64,000 nt of DNA from Periplaneta americana (GCF_040183065.1 NC_091128.1:178245168-178309167); one strand, 5' to 3'; positions 21,900-33,361 are shown, counted from the stretch's first letter. Translations and numbers: made by a program. The notes: generated by a model not told the origin, from the sequence alone.

Positions 21900-22727
21900 C
21901 CAAGCGATACCCATTCTCAATATTATGAAATGGATTGCCAATAACCCACATGTTTAAAACTGTTTAGGCTAGGCAGAGAACGTGTTGAATGTGAAGATCG
22001 TGTTGGTGCAGTTTTATAGCTTAAACACATTCCGAAAGTTGGAAGATTACAGAATTTTCAATATAAGATATTATTATCCGAGCCAATTACTGCAGAAGGC
22101 AAAGTGAAGACAATAAAATACTGACAGCACAATTAGAATAATGGACAGGGAGAAGTGCTCGAACTCCTGCTCCTTTGATGAGGATATCCAGCAGCAGCGG
22201 CGTTGCACGGCATCTGTAATTGTGTTATCAGGCCAAGTGCGAAGTGGCGAACACCAGTCAGATGACCTGCCCGTCAACAGGCGGGGGAGGGGGTGCGCCA
22301 ACAATGGATGGGCTCGTTCCGGAACCGCGGCGCTAGACGAGTTTATTCCCGGCATGAATCACTTGTCATTTAAAACGGCGGGTCCCGATTCGATTTCGCC
22401 GCCATGTGTCGCGCATATGGGACGCAGAACTTGCCCATTAGTGGACGGGCGCGGGCGTGTTTCATGAATAAATCTGCAAAACTGCGTATTTTGCCGTTCG
22501 TTACTATGGAAGCCTGAACTTCACCCTCCGCTGTGGGGCAGGTTTCTCATAGACGGAATGATCATTCTCTGGTTTGGTTGCAGGGCAGACAATGGCTAAC
22601 AATTTAAAGTTTTTGGTGTCAAAGGGAAAATAAATAAAATAGCAGTAGCAGCAGCAGTGGTAGCCTAGTAGTAATTGCAATAATTTAAACTATACAACAG
22701 CTTGCATTACAACAGTGATGATTCCAA
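21900..22727. other. Non-coding stretch with a GC-rich patch
   Basis: 22140-22480 is GC-rich and open on both strands but matches no protein family I know. A CAG-rich run lies near 22641-22660. No gene called. Confidence 0.3.
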
Positions 22728-22735
22728 TACTCTTT

Positions 22736-23348
22736 AAGGCTCATTCACAATGAAAATTAAACATAACGTAAACATTAACATAAGCACATAAACATATGCC
22801 ACAAACTTAAGTAGCCAAGGCCCATTCACAATGAAAATTAAACATAACGTAAACATAACACGTCTGTGGAAACAAACATACCGAATCAACAAAACTACAG
22901 AATCTATTACATAAAAATGGAGAATTGCACAACTGATGATGTAGCTATTCAGTTTATGTTTCTAATAACTACAATGGCATCAGTATATGGCTTTCAATAC
23001 TTGAAATCAAAGAAACGGAGATGTAAAATAATCAACTTTTAGTCATATGATTCCATGTTGCGCGCCTAGCTATCATCACGGCCAATAGATCAAAATATTG
23101 CCTGTCGGCAAAGCCCATGAGATGTTAAACAAAAAGTGAAAACACGCTTTCCGCTTGTGTACTGTTTCCAAATCGCATAAACATAAGCATGAAAGTTTGG
23201 AGTTTGCGAACTTTCATGTTAACGTCTTATGATTAAGATTAAGTTCATGCTTATGTAATTCATTGTTAATGCTTTCATTAAATAACATGGACACAAGGTT
23301 TTATGCTTACGTTATGTTTATGTTTAATTTTCATTGTGAATGGGCCTT
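22736..23348. mobile_element. 613-bp TIR element with 8-bp target duplication
   Basis: Inverted ends AAGGCTCATTCACAATGAAA and AAGGCCCATTCACAATGAAA (complement of the right end), flanked by perfect octamers TACTCTTT (22728-22735 and 23349-23356). An 8-bp duplication fits hAT or P-type transposons. The left end is present twice: a second AAGGCCCATTCACAATG starts at 22817. A 41-codon frame (22917-23042, beginning MENCTTDDVAIQFMF and ending in a basic stretch) might be the start of a lost transposase, but I cannot assign it. Confidence 0.75.
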
Positions 23349-23403
23349 TACTCTTTAGCTTGAGGTCGAGTAATGCACTACATTAAACTTAACGTCTACC
23401 TAA

Positions 23404-24296
23404 AGGCTGGTTCACAATAAACTGGAAACGAAAATCGGAACGAAAACGAAAACGGTAAAATTGTTAAAATGTGTACATTTAAATGTGAGCATTCACAATT
23501 AACGAAAAGCTTGCCGGAGTCCGGGATCGGGAACGGAGAGTTGGCCAAGTTTCAACTTCGGCGTTCACGTTTCCGATCACAGCCCACTAGATTCATTCTA
23601 TTGCCATCTAAAAGCTATTTTGTCGTCGTATATTTTGTAGCAAGAAGACCGTGACATAACCTATGCATTATTTTGTTCTGTGCTGTGCATCATGGAGCAA
23701 GTTTTATTTGATGAGATTCTAATATTGAGTGTTGAAGAAAATCCTCACGTTTACGATAAGCGGCGCGTCTCGTATAAAGATGAGAAAATGAAGGAGAATA
23801 CGTGGCTTTCAATAGCTGCATCTTTGAACACCGATCGTAAGCGAATCATATTTTATTACTGTATTGGTTGTATTACACACTACATATTCATGTTTCAATT
23901 CAATAACTACTGTTGTGTTCATTTTTGTTCTATTACAAATGTTTCTTCTCTAATTATTTTACGTTGTGGTAGACTTAAAATACGTTGTGATAATAAAGAT
24001 GCATGAGCATATTTATAGTACCGTACCTAATGAAATGTTTCAGTTGAAATTACGAAGTTGGTTAACCTGTGTTTATGTTGGCTGCCTAGTACTCATGAGA
24101 GAACGCCATTGGTCAATTATACACAAATAACATCAGAATGCTTTATATCGACTTTACATATCGTTATTGACATGCATATCGATATCCATAGTCGTCTACG
24201 TTCTCGGTTTATTGTGAATCAAAAATGTTCATATTCACGTCCTCTGCTTCTCGTCTTCATTCTGGTTCTCGTTCCCGGTTTATTGTGAACCAGTCT
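23404..24296 (+). mobile_element. Harbinger-like element (893 bp) with MADF exon
   Basis: Inverted ends AGGCTGGTTCACAATAAAC and GTTTATTGTGAACCAGTCT-type, flanked by TAA (23401-23403, 24297-24299). The TWA triplet and a MADF/Myb-type second gene are both features of PIF/Harbinger elements. The transposase gene is absent, so this is an internally deleted derivative. The same ends bound the 197-bp element at 49509-49705 and the fragment at 1-48. Confidence 0.75.
23692..23836 (+). CDS. MADF-type DNA-binding protein, first exon, carried by Harbinger-like element
   Basis: Starting at ATG 23692, the product reads LFDEILILSVEENPHVYD, a YKDEKMKENTW block, then LSIAASLNTD. This fits the first two helices of the MADF (Myb/SANT-like) domain: acidic start, L-x-x-x-V-x-x-x-P-x-x-(Y/F)D, YKD, W-x-x-IA. 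Homology stops at a donor-like GTAAGC at 23837, so I end the exon there. The frame continuing to 24006 would be intron. Harbinger elements often encode a Myb-like partner that escorts the transposase to DNA. No second exon is recognisable, so the gene is probably truncated. Confidence 0.6.
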
Positions 24297-24299
24297 TAA

Positions 24300-25454
24300 G
24301 TAGGCTAAGCAGCGTGTTACTACCGGGACATCACTTTATTTTTACTTGCATTTTTATTGTACCAGCGTTTCTGAATGTACTTGACTCCCACCCCTTGCAG
24401 TAACGTTCTTGCTCCCGTCAGCCACACAAACTTACGGCCGCTGTTGCATTCGAAGTCTGCTAGCAGCGAAGTAAACAGTACAGAGTATAGTGTGTTTCAG
24501 AAATATGGTTGCGTTTTCCATAGAAGGAAGAGCCTATATTATTGAAGCTTATTTCCAGGGGCAGGTATTTATGGAGATTAATTTTATTATTTGTGTTTTT
24601 TTAATATTGGTGTCGCCGGAGATTGTTGGAGATTGATTTGTACTTTTGTTGGATATTAATGGAAATTTTGGATAATACAATTTTTTTGAAATTGGAGTAT
24701 TAACTCAGTATGAATATTATTTTCGAAATAAATAACATTAAAGGTTCATTGGATTCTGGTAAGGTGCGGTATGGCCAATAGACAATATTTGTTGAACTGT
24801 GAATGTATTTAACACATATTCATTAAAAACGAAAAAAAAAAAAAAAAAAAAAAAAAAACGTGTAGCCCTCTAATTAATATTTAAAATTATTAGTGAAATG
24901 TTGAATTCTCCGTCTTTTGAGTTCACTAATGCAATGAGAACACCTGGAATACCATGTAATATAGCCTACTTATTCAAATAAAAAAAATGTCCGAAAAAAG
25001 AACTCAGAATATGAAATTCGCTATAAAACGACACTATAATAATAATTCGCGAATGTGTCCATATTTCGCTACTAGAACTCCATTTCGCGATTGTTTTATC
25101 CGCATATTATTAATCAGAATCTCTTAATTCGTAAAGATTAGTAAAAATCTATTGTATATCTATTATGTCGTGATTTTCGCGATCTCCGTAAATACCCAGC
25201 CCTGCTTATTTCGCACAGGTGCGGTTTGTAGCAAGATTGAATAACTTTGAAGTGAAGATTAGAGTTACCGAAAGTACGGTAATATGCCGAATAAAGTAGC
25301 CATTATATAATGAATAAAACCGCCTGAAGAGTTGAGTTTGTGAAAAAAAAAAATGTTACTACTCTACTGTATTTTGATAAAATACCGTAAAAGTAATGAT
25401 CAAACTGAAAATCCTAATATCGTATTTCCCTGTAACATAAATGGATACACTACT
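24300..25454. other. AT-rich non-coding stretch
   Basis: Includes an A-run at about 24833-24858, possibly an old retroposon tail. No gene recognised. Confidence 0.3.
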
Positions 25455-25470
25455 TTTCTCTTCTCCTATA

Positions 25471-26143
25471 CTTACTTACTTACAAATGGCTTTTAAGGAA
25501 CCCGAAGATTCATTGCCGCCCTCACATAAGCCCGCCATCGGTCCCTATCCTGTGCAAGATTAATCCAGTCTCTATCATCACACCCCACCTCCCTCAAATC
25601 CATTTTAATATTATCCTCCCATCTACGTCTCGGCCTCCCTAAAGGTCACGCATTTCCCATATTTATTCTGCGTTTAATTTCCTCCCGAGTGTCATTTATA
25701 TTTGTTACTGTTGCTCCAAGATATTTGATTTTTTCCACCTCTTCGAAGGATAAATCTCCAATTTTTATATTTCCATTTCGTACAATATTCTGGTCACGAG
25801 ACATAATCATATACTTTGTCTTTTCGGGATTTACTTCCAAACCGATCGCTCTACTTGCTTCAAGTAAAATTTCCGTGTTTTCCCTAATCGTTTGTGTATT
25901 TTCTCCTAACATATTCACGTCATCTGCATAGACAAGAAGCTGATGTAACCCGTTCAATTCCAAACCCTGCCTGTTATCCTGAACTTTCCTAATGGCATAT
26001 TCTAGAGCGAAGTTAAAAAGTAAAGGTGATAGTGCATGCCCCTGCTTTAGCCCGCAGTGAATTGGAAAAGCATCAGATAGAAACTGACCTATACGGACTC
26101 TGCTGTAAGTTTCACTGAGACACATTTTAATTAATCGAACTAG
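25471..26143 (-). pseudogene. RTE-like LINE copy 4, internally deleted, with 16-bp target duplication
   Basis: Flanked by perfect 16-bp repeats TTTCTCTTCTCCTATA (25455-25470 and 26144-26159). Minus strand: [40 protein letters not shown], the catalytic [43 protein letters not shown]. At about 25648 the frame jumps directly to the final C-terminal segment: roughly 470 bp (CETWTLT through WAGHVAR) are missing. Tail (AAGT)n at 25471-25482. The RT core is intact but lacks both ends, so it cannot work alone. Confidence 0.9.
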
Positions 26144-26268
26144 TTTCTCTTCTCCTATAGCTAGTAAAATTATTTGTTTACATATTGCACTAGTAACATC
26201 AAACTCCTGTAATGGAAGGGTGGTAACAGTGTTTCCGAGTATAGCCAGGTTGATGTTGAAAATGTTGG

Positions 26269-26378
26269 TTCAGTAGATTTACTGGCATGTAAAAGAACTC
26301 CTGCGGGACAAAATTCCGGCACATCCGGCGACGCTGATATAACCTCTGCAGTTGCGAGCGTCGTTAAATAAAACATAA
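26269..26378 (+). mobile_element. tRNA-SINE family B, 3' fragment
   Basis: CTGGCATGTAAAAGAACTCC ... GCGAGCGTCGTTAAATAAAA matches the 3' half of the minus-strand SINE at 39453-39674. The tRNA-like head is missing. Confidence 0.75.
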
Positions 26379-26384
26379 CATCAC

Positions 26385-27055
26385 TAACATCAAAATGTTG
26401 GTAAAAATAAAGTGATGTCCCTGTATAAGAACGCCTACTATTGAAACTACGAACACAGGACTAGCGCAGCACTCTTCTGCTACTATTGCAATGAGACAAA
26501 ATAAATCTGAGCTTTAAACAGTAGCAAATATCGGGGAGAATTGATAAGGACTGCAAGACGAGCTATCAAGTGATCGCATGCGACACTGGGGACGGAGCAG
26601 AACTGTCCCCGGAGGACAGTTACAATTAATTCGAGCTGCTACTCAGCGGAGAGTGGCCGGGGTGCGGGGTTCGTGACACGCGATGGCATCCTTAACATCG
26701 AGCTGCTTCGCTCCTTCTGTACAGGAGAGAGGGAGCAGCCCCCACAATCAAGAAGATGAAGAAGGAAATTAGTTCTTTACAGCAATCAACGTTTTACAGT
26801 AATAAGAGCGGCGTTCGCTGACTTCTGAGCAGCCATCTCGAATCGGAACCCTTGAACCGAGGAGTGTAGGTGACCGCGACACTCTGTATTAATGCACGCG
26901 TGCGATTACTGAAGTAGACCTTCGGATTTTTCAGTCATACGAACATTGTCTACTGAAGTTGACACCAAGTGTAAAAAATTTAATAGCTCCTCGCATTATT
27001 TCACGTCAAACAGATCAAATATTGGAATTACATGCGTAAGCAACACTGCAGAAGA
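26385..27055. other. Non-coding stretch, nothing recognised
   Basis: Moderate GC content at 26570-26900, with no open frame of note and no known repeat end. Confidence 0.3.
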
Positions 27056-27060
27056 GTGTT

Positions 27061-27196
27061 ATTGTTTAGTAACTGTCAGAAGACAGGTTTAAACCTCACA
27101 AGTGATACCAAGAAGGCACCACTTAGGAGGCAACTAGGCCAGGAGATAATAGGGTAGAATGGCCAGGTCCTTTCCCCCTCCATTGTATACATTGCC
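27061..27196 (-). repeat. Short interspersed repeat X, copy 2
   Basis: Reverse complement of the 12911-13057 family: the ACCTCACAAGTGATACCAAG, GGCAACTAGGCCAGGAGATA and CCCTCCATTGTATACATTGC blocks. Confidence 0.65.
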
Positions 27197-27199
27197 GAC

Positions 27200-28046
27200 T
27201 AGCTACATATTACACTAGTCAGACTTCAGATGCATACAAACAAATCTGTGGCCGGGAAAGCAATAGAAAGATTGAAATTGGTGTCAATTATACAGTTTTT
27301 TTAATCAAGAAGTTTTTCCTGTATATTATTTGTTTATATTTCTTCTAAAATAGATAATGTTGCTCGTTTAACAATTTTCTTAATTATTTACAAAAATAGC
27401 CGCACTTAAGCCCTTTTAAGACTAGAAGCCAAACTGAGTAGAGGGACTATTAAACATAAGACCTTTTTCATGTCAAAATTAATGAGAAATGTAAATTATT
27501 AGGAATGCAAAATGGGTCTTAAACAATTATCGGAATGTTTACCTGGTGCTTAAAGTTTTAAAGGAAAGGGCATCAGTATGTGATAAAATGGCTAAAATAC
27601 AAGTTAGACCTTTTTAATAGGGAAGCATGGAAAGTAAACATGTGATGTTTGTAAGGAATAAAGTATTAAATACAGTTTTCTTAAGTCCTTTATTCTGTGT
27701 GTGCTCGATTCAAAACGTACTTAGGACATTTGGTAACGCTGTATAAATCCAGTCAGGAGTCTTATTTGACTTTAGCCGTTTTACCAGATTGTAGAGAATT
27801 GTTTCCGCTTTCAGAATATATAAAAATCTCATTTTCACAAAAAATTGACTTAAGACCTTTTTCCTCCCGGCCACAGAATTGTTCATCTGACACATATCGT
27901 CAAGTGAGATGTACTGCTTGATAACAGATGTAGGCTACATATCACACAGAACCTCAATCAGAGGATCCTAGATGATTTAAGAGGACAATTAAATTAAATA
28001 TTCATTAACCATAAATCAATTATTAATGATTTCATCATTACCTTTA
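27200..28046. other. AT-rich non-coding stretch
   Basis: No recognised gene, RNA or repeat. The open frames at about 27700-27920 on both strands lack motifs. Confidence 0.3.
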
Positions 28047-28054
28047 ATAGTGTC

Positions 28055-28316
28055 AAGTCCACACCTGTGGAGTAACGGTCAGCGCGTCTGAACGCGAAAC
28101 CAGGTGACCCGGGTTCGAATCCCGGTCGGGGCAAGTTACCTGGTTGAGTTTTTTCCGGGGTTTTCCCTCAACCCAATATGAGCAAATGCTGGGTAACTTT
28201 CGGTGCTGGACCCTGGACTCATTTCACTGGCATTATCACCTTCATTTCATTCAGACGCTAAATAACCTGAGATGTTGATACAGCGTCGTAAATAATCCAA
28301 TAAAATAAATAAATTG
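28055..28316 (+). mobile_element. tRNA-derived SINE (family C), full copy
   Basis: tRNA-like head with an A-box-like GTGGAGTAACGGTCAGCG and a perfect B box GGGTTCGAATCCC. Then a body with TTTTCCGGGGTTTTCCCTCA, and a 3' end GACGCTAAATAACCTGAGAT ... CAGCGTCGTAAATAATCC. Octamers ATAGTGTC at 28047-28054 and 28317-28324 are the target duplication. Partial minus-strand copies lie at 50942-51045 and 49388-49450. Confidence 0.85.
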
Positions 28317-28595
28317 ATAGTGTCGAAAGAATGTACTGAACAGAAACCAATACGGACACTATACCTTTATTGCTGCCTCGTCAATTATGAACCGCACTCA
28401 GAATACGAAACATGGAAATATGAATGGGAACATTTCCTGAAGTTGGTTCGCCAGAATGTGTGCTTAATAACCTATTTGCTAACACAAACTTTGTATTACG
28501 GATCTTAGCTACAATTTCCTATGTCTACAGTGGCACCTGGAGTACCTACATTCTCTACACTAAGGAAGCTGAAGAATTATTTGCTCTATTGCAAA

Positions 28596-29138
28596 GTTTG
28601 CGGGCTAAAGCAAGGACATGCACTATCACCTTTACTTTTTAACTTCGCTCTAGAGTATGCCACTAGGAAAGTCCAGGATAATAAAAAGGGTTTGGAATTG
28701 AACGGGTTACATCAGCTGCTTGTCTATGCGGATGACGTGCTTAAATCCCGAAAAGACTAAAGGCTGGTTCTTAGGAAAAATATTTGGGGCTAAGAGGGAT
28801 GAAGTTACAGGAGAATGGAGAAAGTTACACAACGCAGAGCTGCACGCATTGTATTCTTCACCTGACATAATTAGGAGCATTAAATCCAGACGTTTGATAT
28901 GGGCAGGGCATGTAGCACGTATGGGCGAATCTAGAAATGGGAGGCCGGAGTGCAAAATACCTTTGGGGAGACCGATACGCAGATGGGAAAATAATATTAA
29001 AATGGATTTGAGGGAGGTGGGATATGATGATAGAGACTGGTTTAATCTTGCTCAGGGTAGGGACCAATAGCGGGCTTATGTGAGGGCGGCAATGAATCTC
29101 CGGCTTCCTTAAAAGCCAGTAAGTAAGTAAGTACAGTA
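28596..29138 (+). pseudogene. RTE-like LINE copy 5, with several internal deletions
   Basis: Starts in the [20 protein letters not shown] box and keeps the catalytic LLVYADDV. It then jumps to a few codons around NPEKTK and then to FGAKRDEVTGEWRKLHNAEL. A third small deletion removes residues before the GRP block. Ends with (AAGT)n from about 29115. At least three junctions are missing relative to copies 1, 2 and 9, so this is a heavily deleted derivative. Confidence 0.8.
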
Positions 29139-29363
29139 AGTATTGTAAAATTCTGTAGCCTCTCTTTGAAGTCTCTTCATAGCAACATTGTCATTGAAAC
29201 CAAACCTTAAGAAGTGACAGAGAAGTTTATCATGTTGCTCTTAGTAGGCTTATAATCTGAAGTATGATAATTTATTCACGTGTGTCCATTTTTTTTTTTT
29301 TTTGGAAAAGTGGATAACACTACGTAACACAATTGTTTTATCCTCTAATAATTCTGGCTACGG

Positions 29364-29640
29364 TCCTGGGATCAAAGAGGAAGAAGGAAAACAGCAAAAG
29401 TAAAAGGGCAATGACAAACACAGTAAGAAGAAAGGAGGGTATAAAAGAAGAGTAGAAGGATAAGGAATGGAAAGAGAAAAAATAACGAAGAAATAGAAGA
29501 GGGAGAAAACGGAACGCTAAAAGAAGAAATAGACAAATGACAGGACGGAGGGAGGAAGAGGAGAAGATAAAGATGAAAATAGGTGCGAAGAGGAGGACAA
29601 TAACAAGAGAGAGAGGTGGAGGAAGAAGATGAATTGCAGT
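29364..29640. repeat. Purine-rich (GA-rich) tract
   Basis: The plus strand is overwhelmingly A and G for nearly 280 bp (GGAGGAAGAGGAGAAGATAA and similar). The long minus-strand open frames here (L/F/S-rich) are composition artefacts. Confidence 0.7.
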
Positions 29641-29867
29641 TGATTGTGAAGAATGCTGTCGAGGCGCGCTGTACATTCGCAGCCTCAGTGGCAGACAAGA
29701 CATGGCGAGCTGGACCACCGGGCAACTGCCAGGTATGCAGAGTGTCGGATTGCTGTAATCCCGCCATTGTGCGCTACTCACACCGCACTGCCTCGCCTGC
29801 GCTAGCTCAGGCGTGTGAACGAGTGGCTTGAGAACGGAGTGCAACGAAACGACCTCATCCACGTTGA

Positions 29868-30776
29868 GATCTGTGTGGATACATGCATCCGAGATCTGTA
29901 TCGATACATGAATCCGAGATCTCTATCGATACATGCATCCGAGATCTGTATCGGTACATGCATCCGAGATCTGTATCGATACATGCATCCGAGATCTGTA
30001 TCGATACATGAATCCGAGATCTCTATCGATACATGCATCCGAGATCTGTATCGGTACATGCATCCGAGATCTGTATCGATACATGCATCGAGATCTGTAT
30101 CGATACATGCATCCGAGACCTGTATCGATACATGCATTCGAGATCTGTATCGATACATGCATCCGATATCTGTATCGGTACATGCATCCGAGATCTGTAT
30201 CGATACATGCATCCGAGACCTGTATCGATACATGCATTCGAGATCTGTATCGATACATGCATCCGAGATCTGTATCGATACATGCATCGAGATCTGTATC
30301 AATACATGCGTCCGAGATCTGTATCGATACGTGCATCCGAGATCTGTATCAATACATGCATCCGAGATCTGTATCGATACATGCATCCGAGATCTGTATC
30401 GATACATGCATTCGAGATCTGTATCGATACATGCATCCGAGATCTGTATCGATACATGCATCCGAGATCTGTATCGATACATGCGTCCGAGATCTGTATC
30501 GATACGTGCATCCGAGATCTGTATCGATACATGCATCCGAGATCTGTATCGATACATGAATCCGAGATCTGTATCGATACGTGCATCCGAGATCTGTATC
30601 GATACGTGCATCCGAGATCTGTATCGATACATGCATCCGAGATATGTATCGATACATGCATCCGAGATCTGTATCGATACCTGCATCCGAGATCTGTATC
30701 GATACATGCATCCGAGATCTGTATCGATACATGCATCCGAGATCTGTATCGATAGATGCATCCGAGATCTCTATCG
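29868..30776. repeat. 25-bp satellite, about 36 copies
   Basis: Unit: GATCTGTATCGATACATGCA followed by TCCGA. It contains the perfect palindromes TGTATCGATACA and ATGCAT, and AGATCT spans most unit joints. The main variants are ATGAATCC, ACGTGCATCC and a 24-bp unit lacking one C (near 30088 and 30289). Because 25 is not a multiple of three and the unit has no stop in most frames, both strands show open frames above 300 codons with a 25-residue period. These are artefacts. Confidence 0.95.
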
Positions 30777-30779
30777 TGT

Positions 30780-31525
30780 ATCAAGGGTCACATGCATCAT
30801 TAGGCACCAGTGGGAACCGAAATAAGCGTATAGTTTTTAATTTACTTTGAGAACTAATATTAAACGAAGGAAATCACTTGAATAACTATTTATAAAGACA
30901 AATTTATTATATTGTATTAATAAAATTCATACATACAAATCTAAATAAATTTGAATTGTATTCTCATAGTTATGAAACAAAAGGAATGAATTCTTTAAGA
31001 TTGTTTGAACCAAAATGCAACACTGCTACAGTATTTAATCATAGCAGTACTTTAGGCCCAAGAATATATAACAAATTTATGTTTAAATATCCTAATCTTG
31101 TCAATTCAATATTATAATGAAGTTAATTTGAAATTAGATCAAATTAATAGTTCATATTGAAAATAAAATAAAAACCGCTCTAACAATGAAAATTACGTAA
31201 TCGAACAATTTTGTGACTACCCAAAGCATAATTTCTAATAATTTAAAACTTACACGTTGATATCTGACTTCTAACTGAATGAAAATGAAGATTGATTCAC
31301 GCTATGATATGCTTTTCTCTATGGAATCTGTTAATATACAATCACTCAGGTAACTTTTGGATCTTTGCGACTTCCAGAAGCATCATATTCCACAAAAATC
31401 TATTTCTAATAAGGGAACACTAATTACTGATAGAAAAAGTTCTTCTTAACTAATGGCCGGTACTTGACTTGCGTCATTCACCCATATCTAGACCAATTTA
31501 CCGACAGAGTCGTTGCCCGAGGTGC
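30780..31525. other. AT-rich non-coding stretch
   Basis: Nothing recognised. Confidence 0.3.
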
Positions 31526-31529
31526 GCCA

Positions 31530-31718
31530 TAAGAGGCTGGTCTACGCTACACCAGCGATGAGATGATGGTGGAGATTTGTTGGATGCCACAGGGAAGCGG
31601 AGTTCTCGGAGAGAACCCCTGTGTTGCCTGGACCAACAACTGAGAGTACACAGGGGATCGAACCCGGGTCCATAGTATTATAAGTGCAGCGCTCTAGCCA
31701 TTAGATCACCGTGGCGGC
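31530..31718 (-). mobile_element. tRNA-derived SINE-like repeat (family D)
   Basis: Minus strand: GCCGCCACGGTGATCTAATG, GCTAGAGCGCTGCACTTATA, then GACCCGGGTTCGATCCCCTG. These are tRNA-like A and B boxes with acceptor-like 5' sequence, followed by a tRNA-unrelated body. An intact tRNA cloverleaf is not evident, so I call a SINE rather than a tRNA gene. Body boundary approximate. Confidence 0.6.
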
Positions 31719-31829
31719 TTTTGATAAAATAAAAGTGTCTGAGTATTTAAGAGAAGTGACACAAATTCTGGAACTTCTAGCTAATTATCTGTCTCATATC
31801 TTAACCAAACGTCCAAATTACCGATTATA

Positions 31830-32042
31830 GGGGAGAGTTGGGTGGTATCGGACATCGGGTAATATCGGACAGTGAGTTTCTTTCATCTACAACCAGATGA
31901 TAGTACCTGAATGACATTGTTACGTTTCTGTGATGTCGCATACAGTTACGTAATCACGTCATTCAGGTACCACCATCTGTAGTAGATGAAAGAAGCTCAC
32001 TGTCCGATATTACCCGATGTCCGATACTACCCAACTCTCCCC
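31830..32042. mobile_element. TA-flanked MITE (213 bp), copy 2
   Basis: Ends GGGGAGAGTTGGGTGGTATC and GATACTACCCAACTCTCCCC, flanked by TA (31828-31829, 32043-32044). Same family as 9150-9346. The right arm keeps two ATCGGACA modules that copy 1 has partly lost. It lies only about 15 bp upstream of the LINE fragment at 32059. Confidence 0.85.
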
Positions 32043-32058
32043 TAACACTGATAACCTA

Positions 32059-32818
32059 TTTCGACTATGCGGACATTTTACTGACTGACCTCTCCAGCGA
32101 CAACAAAATGAAACTTCAACGTGCTCATAATTTGTATGTACGTTTTGTAGGCAATGTTCGTAAATATGATCATATTACCCCATCCCTGGAAGCAATAGGT
32201 TGGTTTAAACTAGATAAGAAAAGAAATTTACATTCACTTCTCTTTCTCTTCGAAATCTTGAACTCTTCTATTCCTTCGTACCTGTCGTCTCGCTTCACTT
32301 ACCTTTCTTCCCACCACAATCTGAACACACGCTCTCGTCATGAAACAATACTAACAATACCATCCCATCGCACCTCCTCATACTCATCCTCTTTCAGAAT
32401 AGCCCTGCCAAGACTCTGGAATTCGCTACCTGCTAGCATCAGGGACTGTCGAAATAAAATTGAATTCAAACGAAAACTTACTAGGCACTTGGTCAGTAAT
32501 TGATTTCTTGTAAATAGTTTCTTTAATCTATCACAAAATATTTCAATAATCAGTAATTTCATCACTATACAATTTTGTTATTCTAGATTTAATTTGTAAT
32601 TCAGTAAATATAAAATATTCTTTGTTTATCTATGATAAATTATCTAGCTTTAATTATTCTGGTAATCTTTTCGTACTTTGATTTTATTGTAATTGTAATT
32701 GTAAATTTAATAATAATTGTAATTTTATTGTTCATATTGTAGTTGGAATCTCCTGGTAGAGGGGCAGAGAAGGCCTGACGGCCTTATCTCTACCAGGTTA
32801 AATAAATAAATACTAATA
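32059..32818 (+). pseudogene. CR1/Jockey-like LINE 3' end: RT C-terminus, UTR, hairpin, tail
   Basis: The frame starts at FDYADILLTDLSSDN and continues KLQRAHNLYVRFVGNVRKYD, ITPSLEAIGWFKL, YLSSRFTYLSSHH, TRSRHETILTIPSHRTSSYS, LPRLWNSLPASIRD, stopping at about 32503 (VSN). A 3'UTR, the terminal hairpin AGAGAAGGCCTGACGGCCTT with ATCTCTACC, and an AAATA tail follow. The coding part is uninterrupted but 5'-truncated, without the RT palm. A near-identical copy lies inverted at 33362-34165. Confidence 0.8.
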
Positions 32819-32819
32819 C

Positions 32820-33360
32820 TAATAACCAGATTACAGCCCTATTTCAATATCCTGCAAAGACATTTCGTTGGCATTTATATGATTTTGTAACCCTTAATTG
32901 AAAAATAAAAGTTCGACTTCTATACATGCATTCAAGTTTCTTTCTACGAAGAATTCCGATTTTCGTATTCTACCAGCGGAGCGCTCTCTTTCCCAGCATT
33001 GCGATTAGGCAGTGAGTGTGGCGCAGCAGGTGATGCACTGACAAGACACTCCCACTGTGAATAAAACCAGAAGAACGGCCGCAATATAATCTCTCCGGTA
33101 TTCAATGCTTATTATGTCTCATACGAAAACGTAACACGGCTAACCTCGCGGGGTCAGCCACCCAGCGGCGCGGCGTGGACAGGTGTCCTCCGAGTACTTC
33201 GGCATCCTCTACTAAGTGAAGGCGACATGCAACAATCGAGCCTCGAGTCTAGGAACATAATGCAGACAACATTCGGCTCTGCACCTTGCACTGATTGCAT
33301 CGGTTACTTGAGAAACCACCCAAGTCCATTTTTTTTGTCAAAACGAGTATTTAGTAGTAG
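32820..33360. other. Spacer between inverted LINE copies, nothing recognised
   Basis: A mildly GC-rich part at 33140-33230; no gene or repeat recognised. Confidence 0.35.
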
Positions 33361-33361
33361 T

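Noticed and set aside
22141..22467. GC-rich 108-codon frame as a gene
   Set aside because: No motif, no splice logic, open on both strands because of GC content.
28097..28135. Functional tRNA gene (GGGTTCGAATCCC)
   Set aside because: The surrounding sequence continues as a SINE with body, tail and target duplication, and a proper cloverleaf is not evident. Same reasoning for 6448-6515 and the 31650-31718 head.
29338..29862. 174- and 131-codon minus-strand frames rich in Leu/Phe/Ser, membrane-protein-like
   Set aside because: They lie on the complement of a purine-rich tract; hydrophobic residues follow from CT-rich codons, with no family motif.
29802..30825. Open frames of 319-336 codons on both strands, periodic HASEICIDTCIRD / ISDACIDTDLGCM-like product
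   Set aside because: They are translations of the 25-bp satellite; the unit lacks stops in most frames, so length is not evidence of a gene.
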